From contig CP070672.1 of NCBI GenBank assembly GCA_020351895.1, positions 1,137,132-1,145,465 of the forward strand: a stretch of 8,334 nucleotides of DNA, read 5' to 3'. Positions 1 to 6,557 of this stretch are shown piece after piece. Origin of the DNA: Thermoplasmata archaeon (GTDB lineage Archaea; Thermoplasmatota; Thermoplasmata; GCA-020350865). The notes under the pieces are model-generated. The model saw only the letters and a program-made list of their open reading frames with translations, did no database searches and was not told where the DNA came from. How positions within the stretch are numbered: position 1 is the stretch's first letter; the number at the start of each line of letters is the position of its first letter. Made by a program: the position numbers and the translations under genes.

Positions 1-1368
1 ATATTTTCAAATTCTTTTGATGGAATATATATGAGATATAACAAAAAAAATATCTTAGATGGTAACAGGTTATTTAATAATGAATATGGAATCAATTTTG
101 ATTATTTATCAAATATGAGTAGAATTACAAATAATGATATTCTAAACAATGATTATGGTATCTATTTTTACCAATCCTACAATAATAGCATTATTCATAA
201 CAATATATCAAACAACATGTGTGGTATTTTTCTTTCATGGTCAACAAACAATAGTGTTGAAAGAAATCTCATAATAAATAACAGCAATGGTGTTTATTTT
301 TTCTCAGTACACCTTTCTAATGTGGAGTCCAATAATATTTATTCCCATGCTGGGAGAGGCATTCATTTTGTTACTTCAAGATACAATAAAATAGATGGTA
401 ACAACATTACAGATTGTTGGGCTGGAATCCAGCTCTGGCAGGATTCCAATAACAACACCCTTTTAAACAACAATGCCTCGAACAATACCAATGGTATTCT
501 TATTTGGTTACGATGTGTGAACAATAGTATCTTGAGAAATAACATATTTTCCAATGATATTTATGGTATAAGAATTAGAAGGGAAAGCAATTCCAATTTA
601 ATCTATCATAATAATTTCATATCCAATTCTGTTCAGGCTTATGAAGAGGAAAGCATAAACTTTTGGGACAATGATTATCAATTAGGAGGAAACTTTTGGT
701 CTGATTATAGTGGAGTTGATAATTTTAAAGGCCCGTATCAAAACATGCCTGGTAGTGACAGTATTGGGGATAATCCATATGCAGGCATTGATAGTGATAC
801 TGGAAATCAAGATAACTACCCCTTAATGGAGCCCTATTCCTATAAACCCCTAGAAAATTACACAATTCTGAAACAAGGGTGGAACCTCATTTCAATCCCC
901 CATACCCAAGAGAATCAAAACCTACAGAAAGTCCTTGAGATGATCGATGGATGGTATGATGCCGTCCAATGGTATGATCCAACAGATACAGATAAACCTT
1001 GGAAACATCACAAAACTGACAAGCCATCTGGAAATGCTCTTTTCGAGTTAAATGAAACAATGGGCTTCTGGATTCACATCACCCATTCAGGAGACACGAT
1101 TTTCCTTTACAACGGCACTCAACCAACAGAGAACCAGACCATCTCCCTCCATCCAGGCTGGAACCTTGTGGGTTATCCTTCCCTTACAAATCATAATAGA
1201 ACAGAAGGATTGAACAACCTAACCTTTGGACAGGAGGTTAACCTCATACAATGGTATGATGCTGAAACACAAACCTGGCATGATATGGGCGGGGATGATT
1301 ATTTTGCGTTAGGGAGAGGATATTGGGTTCATGCAAAAACCGAATGTATATGGAAGGTCCCTCTCTAA
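1..1368 (+). CDS. NosD-like parallel beta-helix surface protein, 5' end outside window
   Basis: This is a partial gene. The reading frame is open from base 1, and the residues before the first in-window ATG (base 31) already fit the repeat (SFDGIY), so that ATG is not the real start. About nine turns of a 22-24 residue repeat follow, of the form (Y/N)GI-hydrophobic-x-SxxNxIxxNxIxNN, each one coil of a right-handed parallel beta-helix. The helix closes near bases 660-830 with WDN, GGNFWSDY and an Asp-rich DSIGDNPY...DNYPLM loop, as in NosD/pectin-lyase-fold proteins. The last ~165 residues form a Trp-rich module with two halves, beginning GWNLISIP (877-900) and GWNLVGYP (1156-1179). There is no C-terminal membrane segment or sorting tail. 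Many N-x-S/T sequons suggest an exported glycoprotein. Function is unknown: carbohydrate binding or lyase activity and adhesion are both possible. The fold call is firm; the role is not. Confidence 0.88.
   Translation: MFSNSFDGIYMRYNKKNILDGNRLFNNEYGINFDYLSNMSRITNNDILNNDYGIYFYQSYNNSIIHNNISNNMCGIFLSWSTNNSVERNLIINNSNGVYFFSVHLSNVESNNIYSHAGRGIHFVTSRYNKIDGNNITDCWAGIQLWQDSNNNTLLNNNASNNTNGILIWLRCVNNSILRNNIFSNDIYGIRIRRESNSNLIYHNNFISNSVQAYEEESINFWDNDYQLGGNFWSDYSGVDNFKGPYQNMPGSDSIGDNPYAGIDSDTGNQDNYPLMEPYSYKPLENYTILKQGWNLISIPHTQENQNLQKVLEMIDGWYDAVQWYDPTDTDKPWKHHKTDKPSGNALFELNETMGFWIHITHSGDTIFLYNGTQPTENQTISLHPGWNLVGYPSLTNHNRTEGLNNLTFGQEVNLIQWYDAETQTWHDMGGDDYFALGRGYWVHAKTECIWKVPL
1114..1365 (+). repeat. 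Copy 1 of the conserved C-terminal 84-codon module half
   Basis: This segment runs from GTQPT to the stop codon and is matched without indels by 3532-3783 in the next gene. By eye, 70 of 84 encoded residues are identical. Several stretches are also identical at the DNA level, for example around GGAACCTTGTGGGTTATCC and TTAGGGAGAGGATATTGGGTT. It marks a tandem gene duplication. Confidence 0.85.
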
Positions 1369-1378
1369 TATCGGAAGG

Positions 1379-1385
1379 TATTTAT
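1379..1385 (+). promoter_or_regulatory. Possible TATA box for the second beta-helix gene (leaderless start)
   Basis: TATTTAT lies centred 29 nt before the ATG at 1411 and is preceded by the purine-rich GGAAGG, which could act as a BRE-like element. No Shine-Dalgarno sequence lies in the ~20 nt before the ATG. Initiation at or very near the start codon (a leaderless mRNA) would fit archaeal practice. The 42-nt gap also allows read-through from the upstream gene, so this promoter is tentative. Confidence 0.4.
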
Positions 1386-1410
1386 CTGGCTTTGGCAATA
1401 ACTTTCACAC

Positions 1411-3786
1411 ATGGGCAGGAAGGTAATTACTATCTGGCTGAGTTTGGTGATGGTATCAAGCTTGATTATGATTGTAGATATCACCATTGATTTTTCTCTT
1501 AAAGTTGAAGGTACCACTTTATATGTTAATAAGACTGGTAGTGGCGGTGCATATACAATAATACAGGATGCAATGGATGCGGCAAAAGCGGGGGATACTG
1601 TCTATGTTTTCAGTGGCACATACACTGAAAATGTGGTTATCAATAAAACCATCAATTTGACAGGGGAGAACAGAGACAACACCATTATAGAGAGAAAGAT
1701 GGGATTTGATCAGTTTGTAGTTTATGTGAATGCGAGTTTTGTAAATCTCACAGGTTTCACAATCACAGATTCAGGGGCAAATGATGCTGGATTGAGGCTT
1801 GAAAATTCGGAGAATTGCAGGATATTTGACAACAATATTATCTCAAACAATGGTGAGGGCATATATCTTGAGAGGTCATCAAACAACAGTATTATAAATA
1901 ACTATGTTTCTAACAATGGTATCCTGGCTTCAGATGCTTGCGGAATTTACCTTTCTATGTCTTCAAATGATAATCTCGTGGCAAATAACGATATCTCGGA
2001 TAACGATTATGGCATATACATTTATTCATCAATAAATAATAACTTATCCAATAATAGATTTATCAATGACGGGATTTTTATCTGGGGAGACCAATTGCCC
2101 CACTTTGATACTCACACGATACCTGAAAACAATGTTATCAAGGGAAGACCAGTGTATTATTACAAAAACTTCAACAATATTAATTTCGATGGTGTCTCGT
2201 TCGGGGAAATCATTCTAGTAAACTGCACAAACTTCACTATAAAAAACTCTCAAATAACAGATACAGACGTTGGCATTGAAGTTGCGTACTCTTCTAACGG
2301 ATCGATTGAGGACAACAATATATCATCCATGGGTATGTACGGTATATTCCTTGACTCAACATTCTATGTCAACATCAGCGGAAATAGAATATCCAATACT
2401 AATACCGGAATCCTGCCCATCTCATCTTCGCACATTAATATTACGCATAATTATATCAATTGGAGTTATGAATTTGGAATGTATCTTGGCTCGTCAACGT
2501 TTAATCTTATAGCGTACAATTATATCAATTCAAGTAATATATACGGTATCGCTTTATATTGGTCTTCGCACGACAGTATTATTAAGAATAACGAAATACT
2601 GAATACAGATTTTGGGATATATCTTTCCAGATCATCAAACAGCAGCATATTGGAAAATTTCATGGTAAATAATGATTATAGCATTGGCCTTTCAACATCC
2701 TCGAATAGTAATATAACATCCAATGAAATCTATGAAAGTGACGATTACGGTATATCTTTTTGGGATTCATCAAACAACACAATCGCTAATAACTATGTGT
2801 TTAAGAATAATATAGGCATCAATTTAAATACATTGTCTAATAACAATACGATAATATGGAACAATATTTCAAATAACAATCGTGGTATATATCTTTTAGA
2901 GCAATTCTCTCGATCTCCAAAAAACAACACCATAATTAACAATAATGTTTTCTCAAACAGTAATTATGGTTTCTATATAGGTGGGGCAATAAACAACAAG
3001 ATTTATCATAACAATATTATTGAAAATACAAATCAAGCCTATGATAGTAGTGATAATCTTTGGGATAACGGCTATCCTTCAGGAGGCAACTACTGGTCTG
3101 ACTTTGACGAGCCAAACGAAGGAGCATATGACGATTATAATGGTCCAAACCAAGATATATTGGGAAAGGATGGCAAAGTCGATAATGGAACCCTCGGAGG
3201 TGGGGGTCTAAATCCATATGTTATAGATTCGGACTCCCAAGACAACTACCCACTGATAACCTCTGTGGGAAATTATAGTTATTTACATCATGGTCGGAAC
3301 CTCATCTCAATCCCGTTTATTCAGTCTGATACGAAACTAGGCAATGTTTTATCCTCAATAGCTGGGTCATACACAGCTGTTCAATGGTACAATACGACGG
3401 AGCCTGATGATCACTGGAAGCATTACCGCATTTCAAAACCACCCCAATTAAATGATTTAGAGGATATAGATCACAACATGGGATTTTGGATATATATAAC
3501 AAAACCTGGCGGTGTTTTAATTCAATACCTTGGCACCCAACCAACCCAAAACCAAACCATCTCCCTTCATCCTGGTTGGAACCTTGTGGGTTATCCCTCC
3601 CTAACAAATTATAATCGAACAGTGGGACTAAATAATCTAACCTTCGGACAGGAGGTTGACATCATCCAATGGTATAACACCTCATCCCAAACCTGGCATG
3701 ACATGGAAGAGGATGATTATTTTATGTTAGGGAGAGGATATTGGGTTTACGCGAAAACCGAGTGTATTTGGGAAGTGCCACTCTGA
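1411..3786 (+). CDS. Secreted NosD-like parallel beta-helix protein with duplicated Trp-rich C-terminal module
   Basis: This is a complete gene of 791 residues. The N terminus (MGRK followed by ~25 hydrophobic residues) is a signal peptide or signal anchor, so the product acts outside the membrane. Residues ~35-75 (LYVNKTGSGGAYTIIQDAMDAAKAGDTV) are the classic entry to a pectin-lyase-like helix. Residues ~120-545 contain about 17-18 turns of the 22-24 residue coil, rich in Asn and in N-x-S/T sequons. They are interrupted at ~219-260 by a segment with THTIPENN and GRPVYYYKN, known from archaeal NosD-type proteins. The helix closes at ~550-615 (WDNGYPSGGNYWSD, then an Asp/Gly-rich loop ending DNYPL). 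Residues ~628-791 are the two-part module also ending the upstream gene; the first half reads GRNLISIP, with Arg where Trp is expected. The gene follows its paralog by 42 nt on the same strand. NosD proper delivers copper to nitrous oxide reductase, but no nos genes are nearby, so only the fold should be inferred. Confidence 0.9.
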   Translation: MGRKVITIWLSLVMVSSLIMIVDITIDFSLKVEGTTLYVNKTGSGGAYTIIQDAMDAAKAGDTVYVFSGTYTENVVINKTINLTGENRDNTIIERKMGFDQFVVYVNASFVNLTGFTITDSGANDAGLRLENSENCRIFDNNIISNNGEGIYLERSSNNSIINNYVSNNGILASDACGIYLSMSSNDNLVANNDISDNDYGIYIYSSINNNLSNNRFINDGIFIWGDQLPHFDTHTIPENNVIKGRPVYYYKNFNNINFDGVSFGEIILVNCTNFTIKNSQITDTDVGIEVAYSSNGSIEDNNISSMGMYGIFLDSTFYVNISGNRISNTNTGILPISSSHINITHNYINWSYEFGMYLGSSTFNLIAYNYINSSNIYGIALYWSSHDSIIKNNEILNTDFGIYLSRSSNSSILENFMVNNDYSIGLSTSSNSNITSNEIYESDDYGISFWDSSNNTIANNYVFKNNIGINLNTLSNNNTIIWNNISNNNRGIYLLEQFSRSPKNNTIINNNVFSNSNYGFYIGGAINNKIYHNNIIENTNQAYDSSDNLWDNGYPSGGNYWSDFDEPNEGAYDDYNGPNQDILGKDGKVDNGTLGGGGLNPYVIDSDSQDNYPLITSVGNYSYLHHGRNLISIPFIQSDTKLGNVLSSIAGSYTAVQWYNTTEPDDHWKHYRISKPPQLNDLEDIDHNMGFWIYITKPGGVLIQYLGTQPTQNQTISLHPGWNLVGYPSLTNYNRTVGLNNLTFGQEVDIIQWYNTSSQTWHDMEEDDYFMLGRGYWVYAKTECIWEVPL
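3532..3783 (+). repeat. Copy 2 of the conserved C-terminal 84-codon module half
   Basis: This is the partner of 1114-1365, with the same length and no indels. The 14 amino-acid differences cluster around the mid-module NTSS segment and the EE residues before DDYF. The preceding half-module (from ~3292) aligns far less well with its counterpart (from ~877). Confidence 0.85.
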
Positions 3787-3791
3787 AAATC

Positions 3792-3803
3792 TTACTTTTG
3801 TTT
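3792..3803 (+). terminator. Possible T-rich terminator in a convergent gap
   Basis: The 26-nt gap between the convergent beta-helix and M50 genes contains TTACTTTTGTTT on the plus strand. Archaeal RNA polymerase can terminate at T-rich tracts without a hairpin. I see no stem-loop here, so support is weak. Confidence 0.25.
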
Positions 3804-3812
3804 ACTCAAAGC

Positions 3813-4502
3813 TTAAAGCAGATTAAATAACAGAGATGGATACAAAATCAGTATTAGGTATGAGCCTAAAACAAGGCCCATCACGAACCAAATCCCAGGA
3901 TTCCACTTAATTATTTTTGATCCATCCAGGGGTGGAAAGGGTATCAAATTAAAAAGACCAATAAAGACATTTAAAAAGCATATCATATAGATAAGATACC
4001 AAATCTCGATAATTATGTCTGGAAAAAATAGCAAAATAGGCATAAGTAGAGAAGATACAGCGACATTCATCAAAGGCCCTGCAGCACTGACCTTTCCGTT
4101 TTCCTCCTTAGTTAGATGCCCTCTGATGTAAACGGCTCCAGGAGCAGCAAATAAAATTCTGGCAACAGCGGCAGTTAACACTGCAAACATAAGTCCGAAA
4201 GGCCAGGCCCTGAATTCTGCCCAACATCCGTACCTCTGAGCTACAATCTTATGACCAATTTCGTGCAATAAGAATCCAGTAATTACGGCCACAAAAGATA
4301 ATCCCACGATAGTATATATCGGTATACCGGTGCCAAGCAGCATAAAAGTGAATGCCAAAGTCAAAGCCCCTATCGCCATGAGCAGATGCTTCTTCTCCTC
4401 CTCACTGAATTTCAGCCCTCCCTCTCGAACCGGGGGCTCGATATAATATTCATAGGGCTGATAGCTCACCCTGTAAGTCACTACTTCCTCATCGCCCCTC
4501 AT
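3813..4502 (-). CDS. M50 family (site-2 protease-like) membrane metalloprotease
   Basis: The 229-residue product is a multi-spanning membrane protein. It has a ~40-residue charged, Tyr-rich N-terminal tail and then about six hydrophobic segments (roughly 41-58, 60-80, 101-122, 141-160, 163-187, 203-228). The zinc motif HEIGH is at 80-84, followed by the family-typical GCWAEFRAWPFG (92-103). AAGPLMN (140-146) and NLIPFPPLDG (185-194) supply the conserved Asn/Pro region and the third metal ligand, Asp193. All catalytic features are therefore present. No PDZ domain is inserted, which is usual for short archaeal members. The family cleaves transmembrane helices of regulators or clears membrane proteins; the substrate here is unknown. 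The gene starts 16 nt after the phosphoesterase stop codon, so the two are probably cotranscribed. The start is set by a GAGGAG site 5 nt upstream. Confidence 0.93.
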   Translation of the reverse strand: MRGDEEVVTYRVSYQPYEYYIEPPVREGGLKFSEEEKKHLLMAIGALTLAFTFMLLGTGIPIYTIVGLSFVAVITGFLLHEIGHKIVAQRYGCWAEFRAWPFGLMFAVLTAAVARILFAAPGAVYIRGHLTKEENGKVSAAGPLMNVAVSSLLMPILLFFPDIIIEIWYLIYMICFLNVFIGLFNLIPFPPLDGSKIIKWNPGIWFVMGLVLGSYLILILYPSLLFNLL

Positions 4503-4507
4503 GTTTT

Positions 4508-4513
4508 CTCCTC
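4508..4513 (-). promoter_or_regulatory. Ribosome binding site of the M50 gene
   Basis: On the minus strand GAGGAG lies 5 nt before the ATG at 4502, inside the 16-nt gap after the phosphoesterase stop codon. It fixes the start and supports translation from a shared mRNA. Confidence 0.75.
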
Positions 4514-4518
4514 AATTC

Positions 4519-5991
4519 CTATATCGTCTTGGTTGAGATATCTATTCCCAAACCCGTGAAGAACATCTTCCTGCACATGTTGGCCACAACATTGGCAATA
4601 AGCTCTTTATCGCTTTTGTCAGGGATGTTTACATTATCCAAGGAAATCTGAACACCTGCAGACGTTGCATGCCCTCCAGCAGAACCCAACTCGCTGAATG
4701 TTCCTTTAAGAACCTCACCAATATGTACACTGGAATCGCTGTTTCTTGCCGAGATATGGATGTTGTACCCCCTGATTCCGCATAAACCCACGATCCTGAT
4801 GTCCTTCTCCCTCATCAGGAATTCGGCAGCCTGAGGCAATGCATCCCTCTCCTCGATGTAACCTACAGCTGAGAAGAGCACTCCCTCTTTTTCCTCCCTG
4901 TTCACAATGGCCCTTCCTATAACATCCATGGTGTATGAGCTCATTGGAGGAGATTCAATAGTCTTTAAGAGCTCATCGTCTGTAAATGGTGATAGGAACG
5001 CAGCCGCTTTCAGGTCTGTGGGGGAAACATTCCTAGTGAAGGATTTTGTGTCCACCTTCAGGGCGTAAAGAAGTGCAGTGGCGAGTTTTGGATCGATTTT
5101 CACATCCAGATATTGGAGATATGAAGTCAGAATGGTTGATAGTGCACCAACATCGCTTCTGATATCCACCATATCCGAAGCTGTGACATCCCTGCTTGTG
5201 GAATGGTGGTCTAAAACGATGTTAGGTACCAAGTCCTTTGGAAGGACATTATTCTCGCCAGGTATCGCGGTCTCGATCATTACTATCTTTGCAGAGTTCT
5301 GAAGGGCAATATCCAGTTCCTTTTCATTGCCGATTTGGTGAAGCTCCAATTTCAGAAGTCGAACAAGTTCCTTATTCTCCTGATGGGATATCTCCCCCCC
5401 ATAGTAAATTCTCGAAGATACTCCCTCATTACTACAGATGGCCTGAAACGCCAGTGCCGAGGCCATGCAATCTGGATCTGGGTTGTTGTGGGTGAAAATA
5501 CCCACAGTCCCCTTTTCCATCTTTTGCAGGATCTTTCGAAGCAGGGTGGCTGTCTTTTCTATTATCCTCGTTTCCAAGGCACTTTTTAGGGCATTTGTCA
5601 CGCCTTCCGAGATTCGAATTGGAACTACACCCCTTATCTTGTTCATATTCTCCTCGCTTTCTCTTTTGGGTGCGTTGACAATGATCGTGACATCTGGATT
5701 ATGCTTCCTGGTGGATTTTACCAATTCTAAATTTTTTTGGCCGTCATCCCCCAAGATGAACACTTTATCTCCTGTTTTAACATGGCTTTCTATCACCTCT
5801 GAGGAGAAGGCATGTACATGTAATACCTTGAACCCCTCCTTTTCGAATTGACTCAGATTATTGGGATCCTCATCTATAATCAGGATTGCATCCTTATCCT
5901 GATCAAGGCCACGGATAATTTCGTATCCGAACCTTCCAGAGCCTAAAACAGCATACATATCCTTTCCTCGCTCAGCTAAACGAGCTTTCAT
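4519..5991 (-). CDS. TrkA-N / DHH / DHHA1 domain phosphoesterase
   Basis: The 490-residue reading frame has three domains. Residues ~12-135 are a Rossmann TrkA-N domain, with GSGRFG at 17-22 and IIDEDP at 38-43. Residues ~160-320 are a DHH phosphoesterase domain: HNNPDPD at 168-174, DHH at 261-263 and the Asp of KVDT at 314. Residues ~370-450 are DHHA1, with the substrate-binding GSAGGHATSAG at 436-446. Known DHH/DHHA1 enzymes use Mn2+ to hydrolyse short oligonucleotides, pAp or cyclic dinucleotides such as c-di-AMP; this fusion architecture is common in Euryarchaeota. The substrate cannot be read from sequence. At the usual second-motif Asp there is a Glu (E240, in IVMIETAIPGENN). No membrane segment is seen. 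It precedes the M50 gene by 16 nt and follows thioredoxin by 70 nt. A start at Met12 (base 5958) may be the true one: the protein then begins MYAVLGSGRFG and has GAGG 7 nt upstream, whereas the AGGTGA before the longer start directly abuts its ATG. Confidence 0.92.
   Translation of the reverse strand: MKARLAERGKDMYAVLGSGRFGYEIIRGLDQDKDAILIIDEDPNNLSQFEKEGFKVLHVHAFSSEVIESHVKTGDKVFILGDDGQKNLELVKSTRKHNPDVTIIVNAPKRESEENMNKIRGVVPIRISEGVTNALKSALETRIIEKTATLLRKILQKMEKGTVGIFTHNNPDPDCMASALAFQAICSNEGVSSRIYYGGEISHQENKELVRLLKLELHQIGNEKELDIALQNSAKIVMIETAIPGENNVLPKDLVPNIVLDHHSTSRDVTASDMVDIRSDVGALSTILTSYLQYLDVKIDPKLATALLYALKVDTKSFTRNVSPTDLKAAAFLSPFTDDELLKTIESPPMSSYTMDVIGRAIVNREEKEGVLFSAVGYIEERDALPQAAEFLMREKDIRIVGLCGIRGYNIHISARNSDSSVHIGEVLKGTFSELGSAGGHATSAGVQISLDNVNIPDKSDKELIANVVANMCRKMFFTGLGIDISTKTI
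5966..5969 (-). promoter_or_regulatory. Ribosome binding site supporting a shorter phosphoesterase start
   Basis: On the minus strand GAGG (within GAGGAAAGGAT) lies 7 nt before an in-frame ATG at 5958. Starting there removes an 11-residue charged extension and places the first beta-strand of the Rossmann domain at the N terminus, as is usual for TrkA-N proteins. The competing AGGTGA at 5992-5997 touches the ATG at 5991 with no spacer. Confidence 0.5.
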
Positions 5992-6052
5992 TCACCTGTT
6001 TCATCCAAATAAGGCGATATGTAAGGGCATTTGGCAGTGCAGATGTGAATAC

Positions 6053-6060
6053 CTTTTAAA
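6053..6060 (-). promoter_or_regulatory. Possible TATA box for the phosphoesterase-M50 pair
   Basis: Minus-strand TTTAAAAG lies in the 70-nt gap after the thioredoxin stop codon. It would place transcription start around 6030 and give a leader of ~40-70 nt. If real, the phosphoesterase and protease can be expressed apart from thioredoxin. The support is only the A/T-rich match and its position. Confidence 0.35.
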
Positions 6061-6061
6061 T

Positions 6062-6388
6062 CTAAGTGTGTTTTTTAATCAAACCCTCGATGTGCCCTTT
6101 TGGCACCACACCTGTTACGCGCTCCACAAGCTCACCGTTTTTAAAGAACAGCAACGTTGGTATTGCCATGATCTGGAATTTCCTGGATATTTCTAGGTTT
6201 TCATCCGTATTGAGCTTCCCGAATGTCACGTTTTCGTATTCCTCTGACAATTGATCTATTACAGGGCCGATCATCCTGCATGGCCCACACCATGGGGCCC
6301 AACAGTCCACTACAATCAGTGAATCTCCCTTTAATATGTCGTTAAAAGTCCCATCAGTTACCTTTATCGTCTTTGCTGCCATACTCAT
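6062..6388 (-). CDS. trxA: Thioredoxin
   Basis: The 108-residue product is a single-domain thioredoxin of the usual family length. The redox motif WCGPC is at 33-37, the buried Asp is at D28 (VVDCW), and the cis-proline is P77 in AIPT. Gly93 in the VTGVVP strand also matches the fold. It is cytosolic, since no signal peptide is present, and is expected to reduce disulfides using an NADPH- or ferredoxin-dependent reductase that is not encoded here. Cys29, next to D28, is an extra cysteine found in some prokaryotic thioredoxins. Translation may begin at Met3 (base 6382): AGGGTG (6390-6395) is 7 nt from that ATG but only 1 nt from the longer start. It is transcribed divergently from the glycosyltransferase and may lead an operon with the phosphoesterase. 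Confidence 0.97.
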   Translation of the reverse strand: MSMAAKTIKVTDGTFNDILKGDSLIVVDCWAPWCGPCRMIGPVIDQLSEEYENVTFGKLNTDENLEISRKFQIMAIPTLLFFKNGELVERVTGVVPKGHIEGLIKKHT

Positions 6389-6412
6389 ACACCCTATAAT
6401 GAAACTGGAACC

Positions 6413-6420
6413 ATAAATAT
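6413..6420 (-). promoter_or_regulatory. Probable TATA box of the thioredoxin gene
   Basis: Minus-strand ATATTTAT is centred about 28 nt before the first ATG and about 34 nt before the Met3 ATG. This spacing fits an archaeal promoter producing a very short leader that just includes the AGGGTG site used for Met3. Confidence 0.5.
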
Positions 6421-6452
6421 TGATAATACTATTTGAAGGTTATTGGCCAAAT

Positions 6453-6490
6453 CCGATTCAGGAAATTACATGATTTCTGGGAAATTCGGA
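6453..6490. promoter_or_regulatory. Direct and imperfect inverted repeat between divergent promoters
   Basis: AGGAAATT (6460-6467) recurs as GGGAAATT (6479-6486), 19 nt apart, and each is followed at a short distance by ACATG. The same stretch has a weak dyad: CCGA...CAGGAAAT pairs with ATTTCTG...TCGG, with a bulge. It sits directly upstream of the glycosyltransferase TATA-like box, where an archaeal regulator could bind. No regulator gene is nearby, and chance is a real alternative in A/T-rich DNA. Confidence 0.25.
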
Positions 6491-6502
6491 ACATGTAAAC
6501 CG

Positions 6503-6509
6503 TTTTATT
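6503..6509 (+). promoter_or_regulatory. Possible TATA box of the glycosyltransferase gene
   Basis: TTTTATT is preceded by the A-rich GTAAAC and is centred ~52 nt before the ATG at 6558. It predicts transcription start near 6531 and a leader of ~25-30 nt carrying the GGGTGA ribosome binding site. Confidence 0.4.
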
Positions 6510-6544
6510 CTCCTTATTGTTACAGGTTGATGAGTAAGTAAGTC

Positions 6545-6550
6545 GGGTGA
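6545..6550 (+). promoter_or_regulatory. Ribosome binding site of the glycosyltransferase
   Basis: GGGTGA, matching the GGTGA core of the archaeal Shine-Dalgarno sequence, lies 7 nt before the ATG at 6558 and supports that start. Confidence 0.65.
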
Positions 6551-6557
6551 CCTGAAT

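Noticed and set aside
60..640. Regular ~66-72-nt periodicity in the DNA that could suggest a tandem or CRISPR-like repeat array
   Set aside because: The units are degenerate, stay in frame and encode beta-helix coils. There is no constant repeat with unique spacers.
1..3786. nosD of a nitrous oxide reductase copper-insertion system
   Set aside because: Only the beta-helix fold is shared. No nosZ, nosF, nosY or nosL is nearby, and the C-terminal Trp-rich module is not part of NosD.
1..3786. One long beta-helix gene split by a stop or frameshift at ~1366
   Set aside because: The second reading frame has its own signal sequence and canonical helix entry, and each frame ends with a full C-terminal module, so they are two genes.
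5465..5851. A 128-codon open frame on the plus strand opposite the phosphoesterase
   Set aside because: It lies wholly within a well-supported gene and its translation resembles no family. It is an antisense shadow, as are the other overlapping frames inside genes (for example 3317-3607 and 6458-6754, both minus strand).
4519..5991. Potassium-uptake regulator TrkA
   Set aside because: Only the N-terminal Rossmann domain is shared. The rest is DHH/DHHA1, there is no second TrkA repeat, and no TrkH/KtrB channel gene is adjacent.
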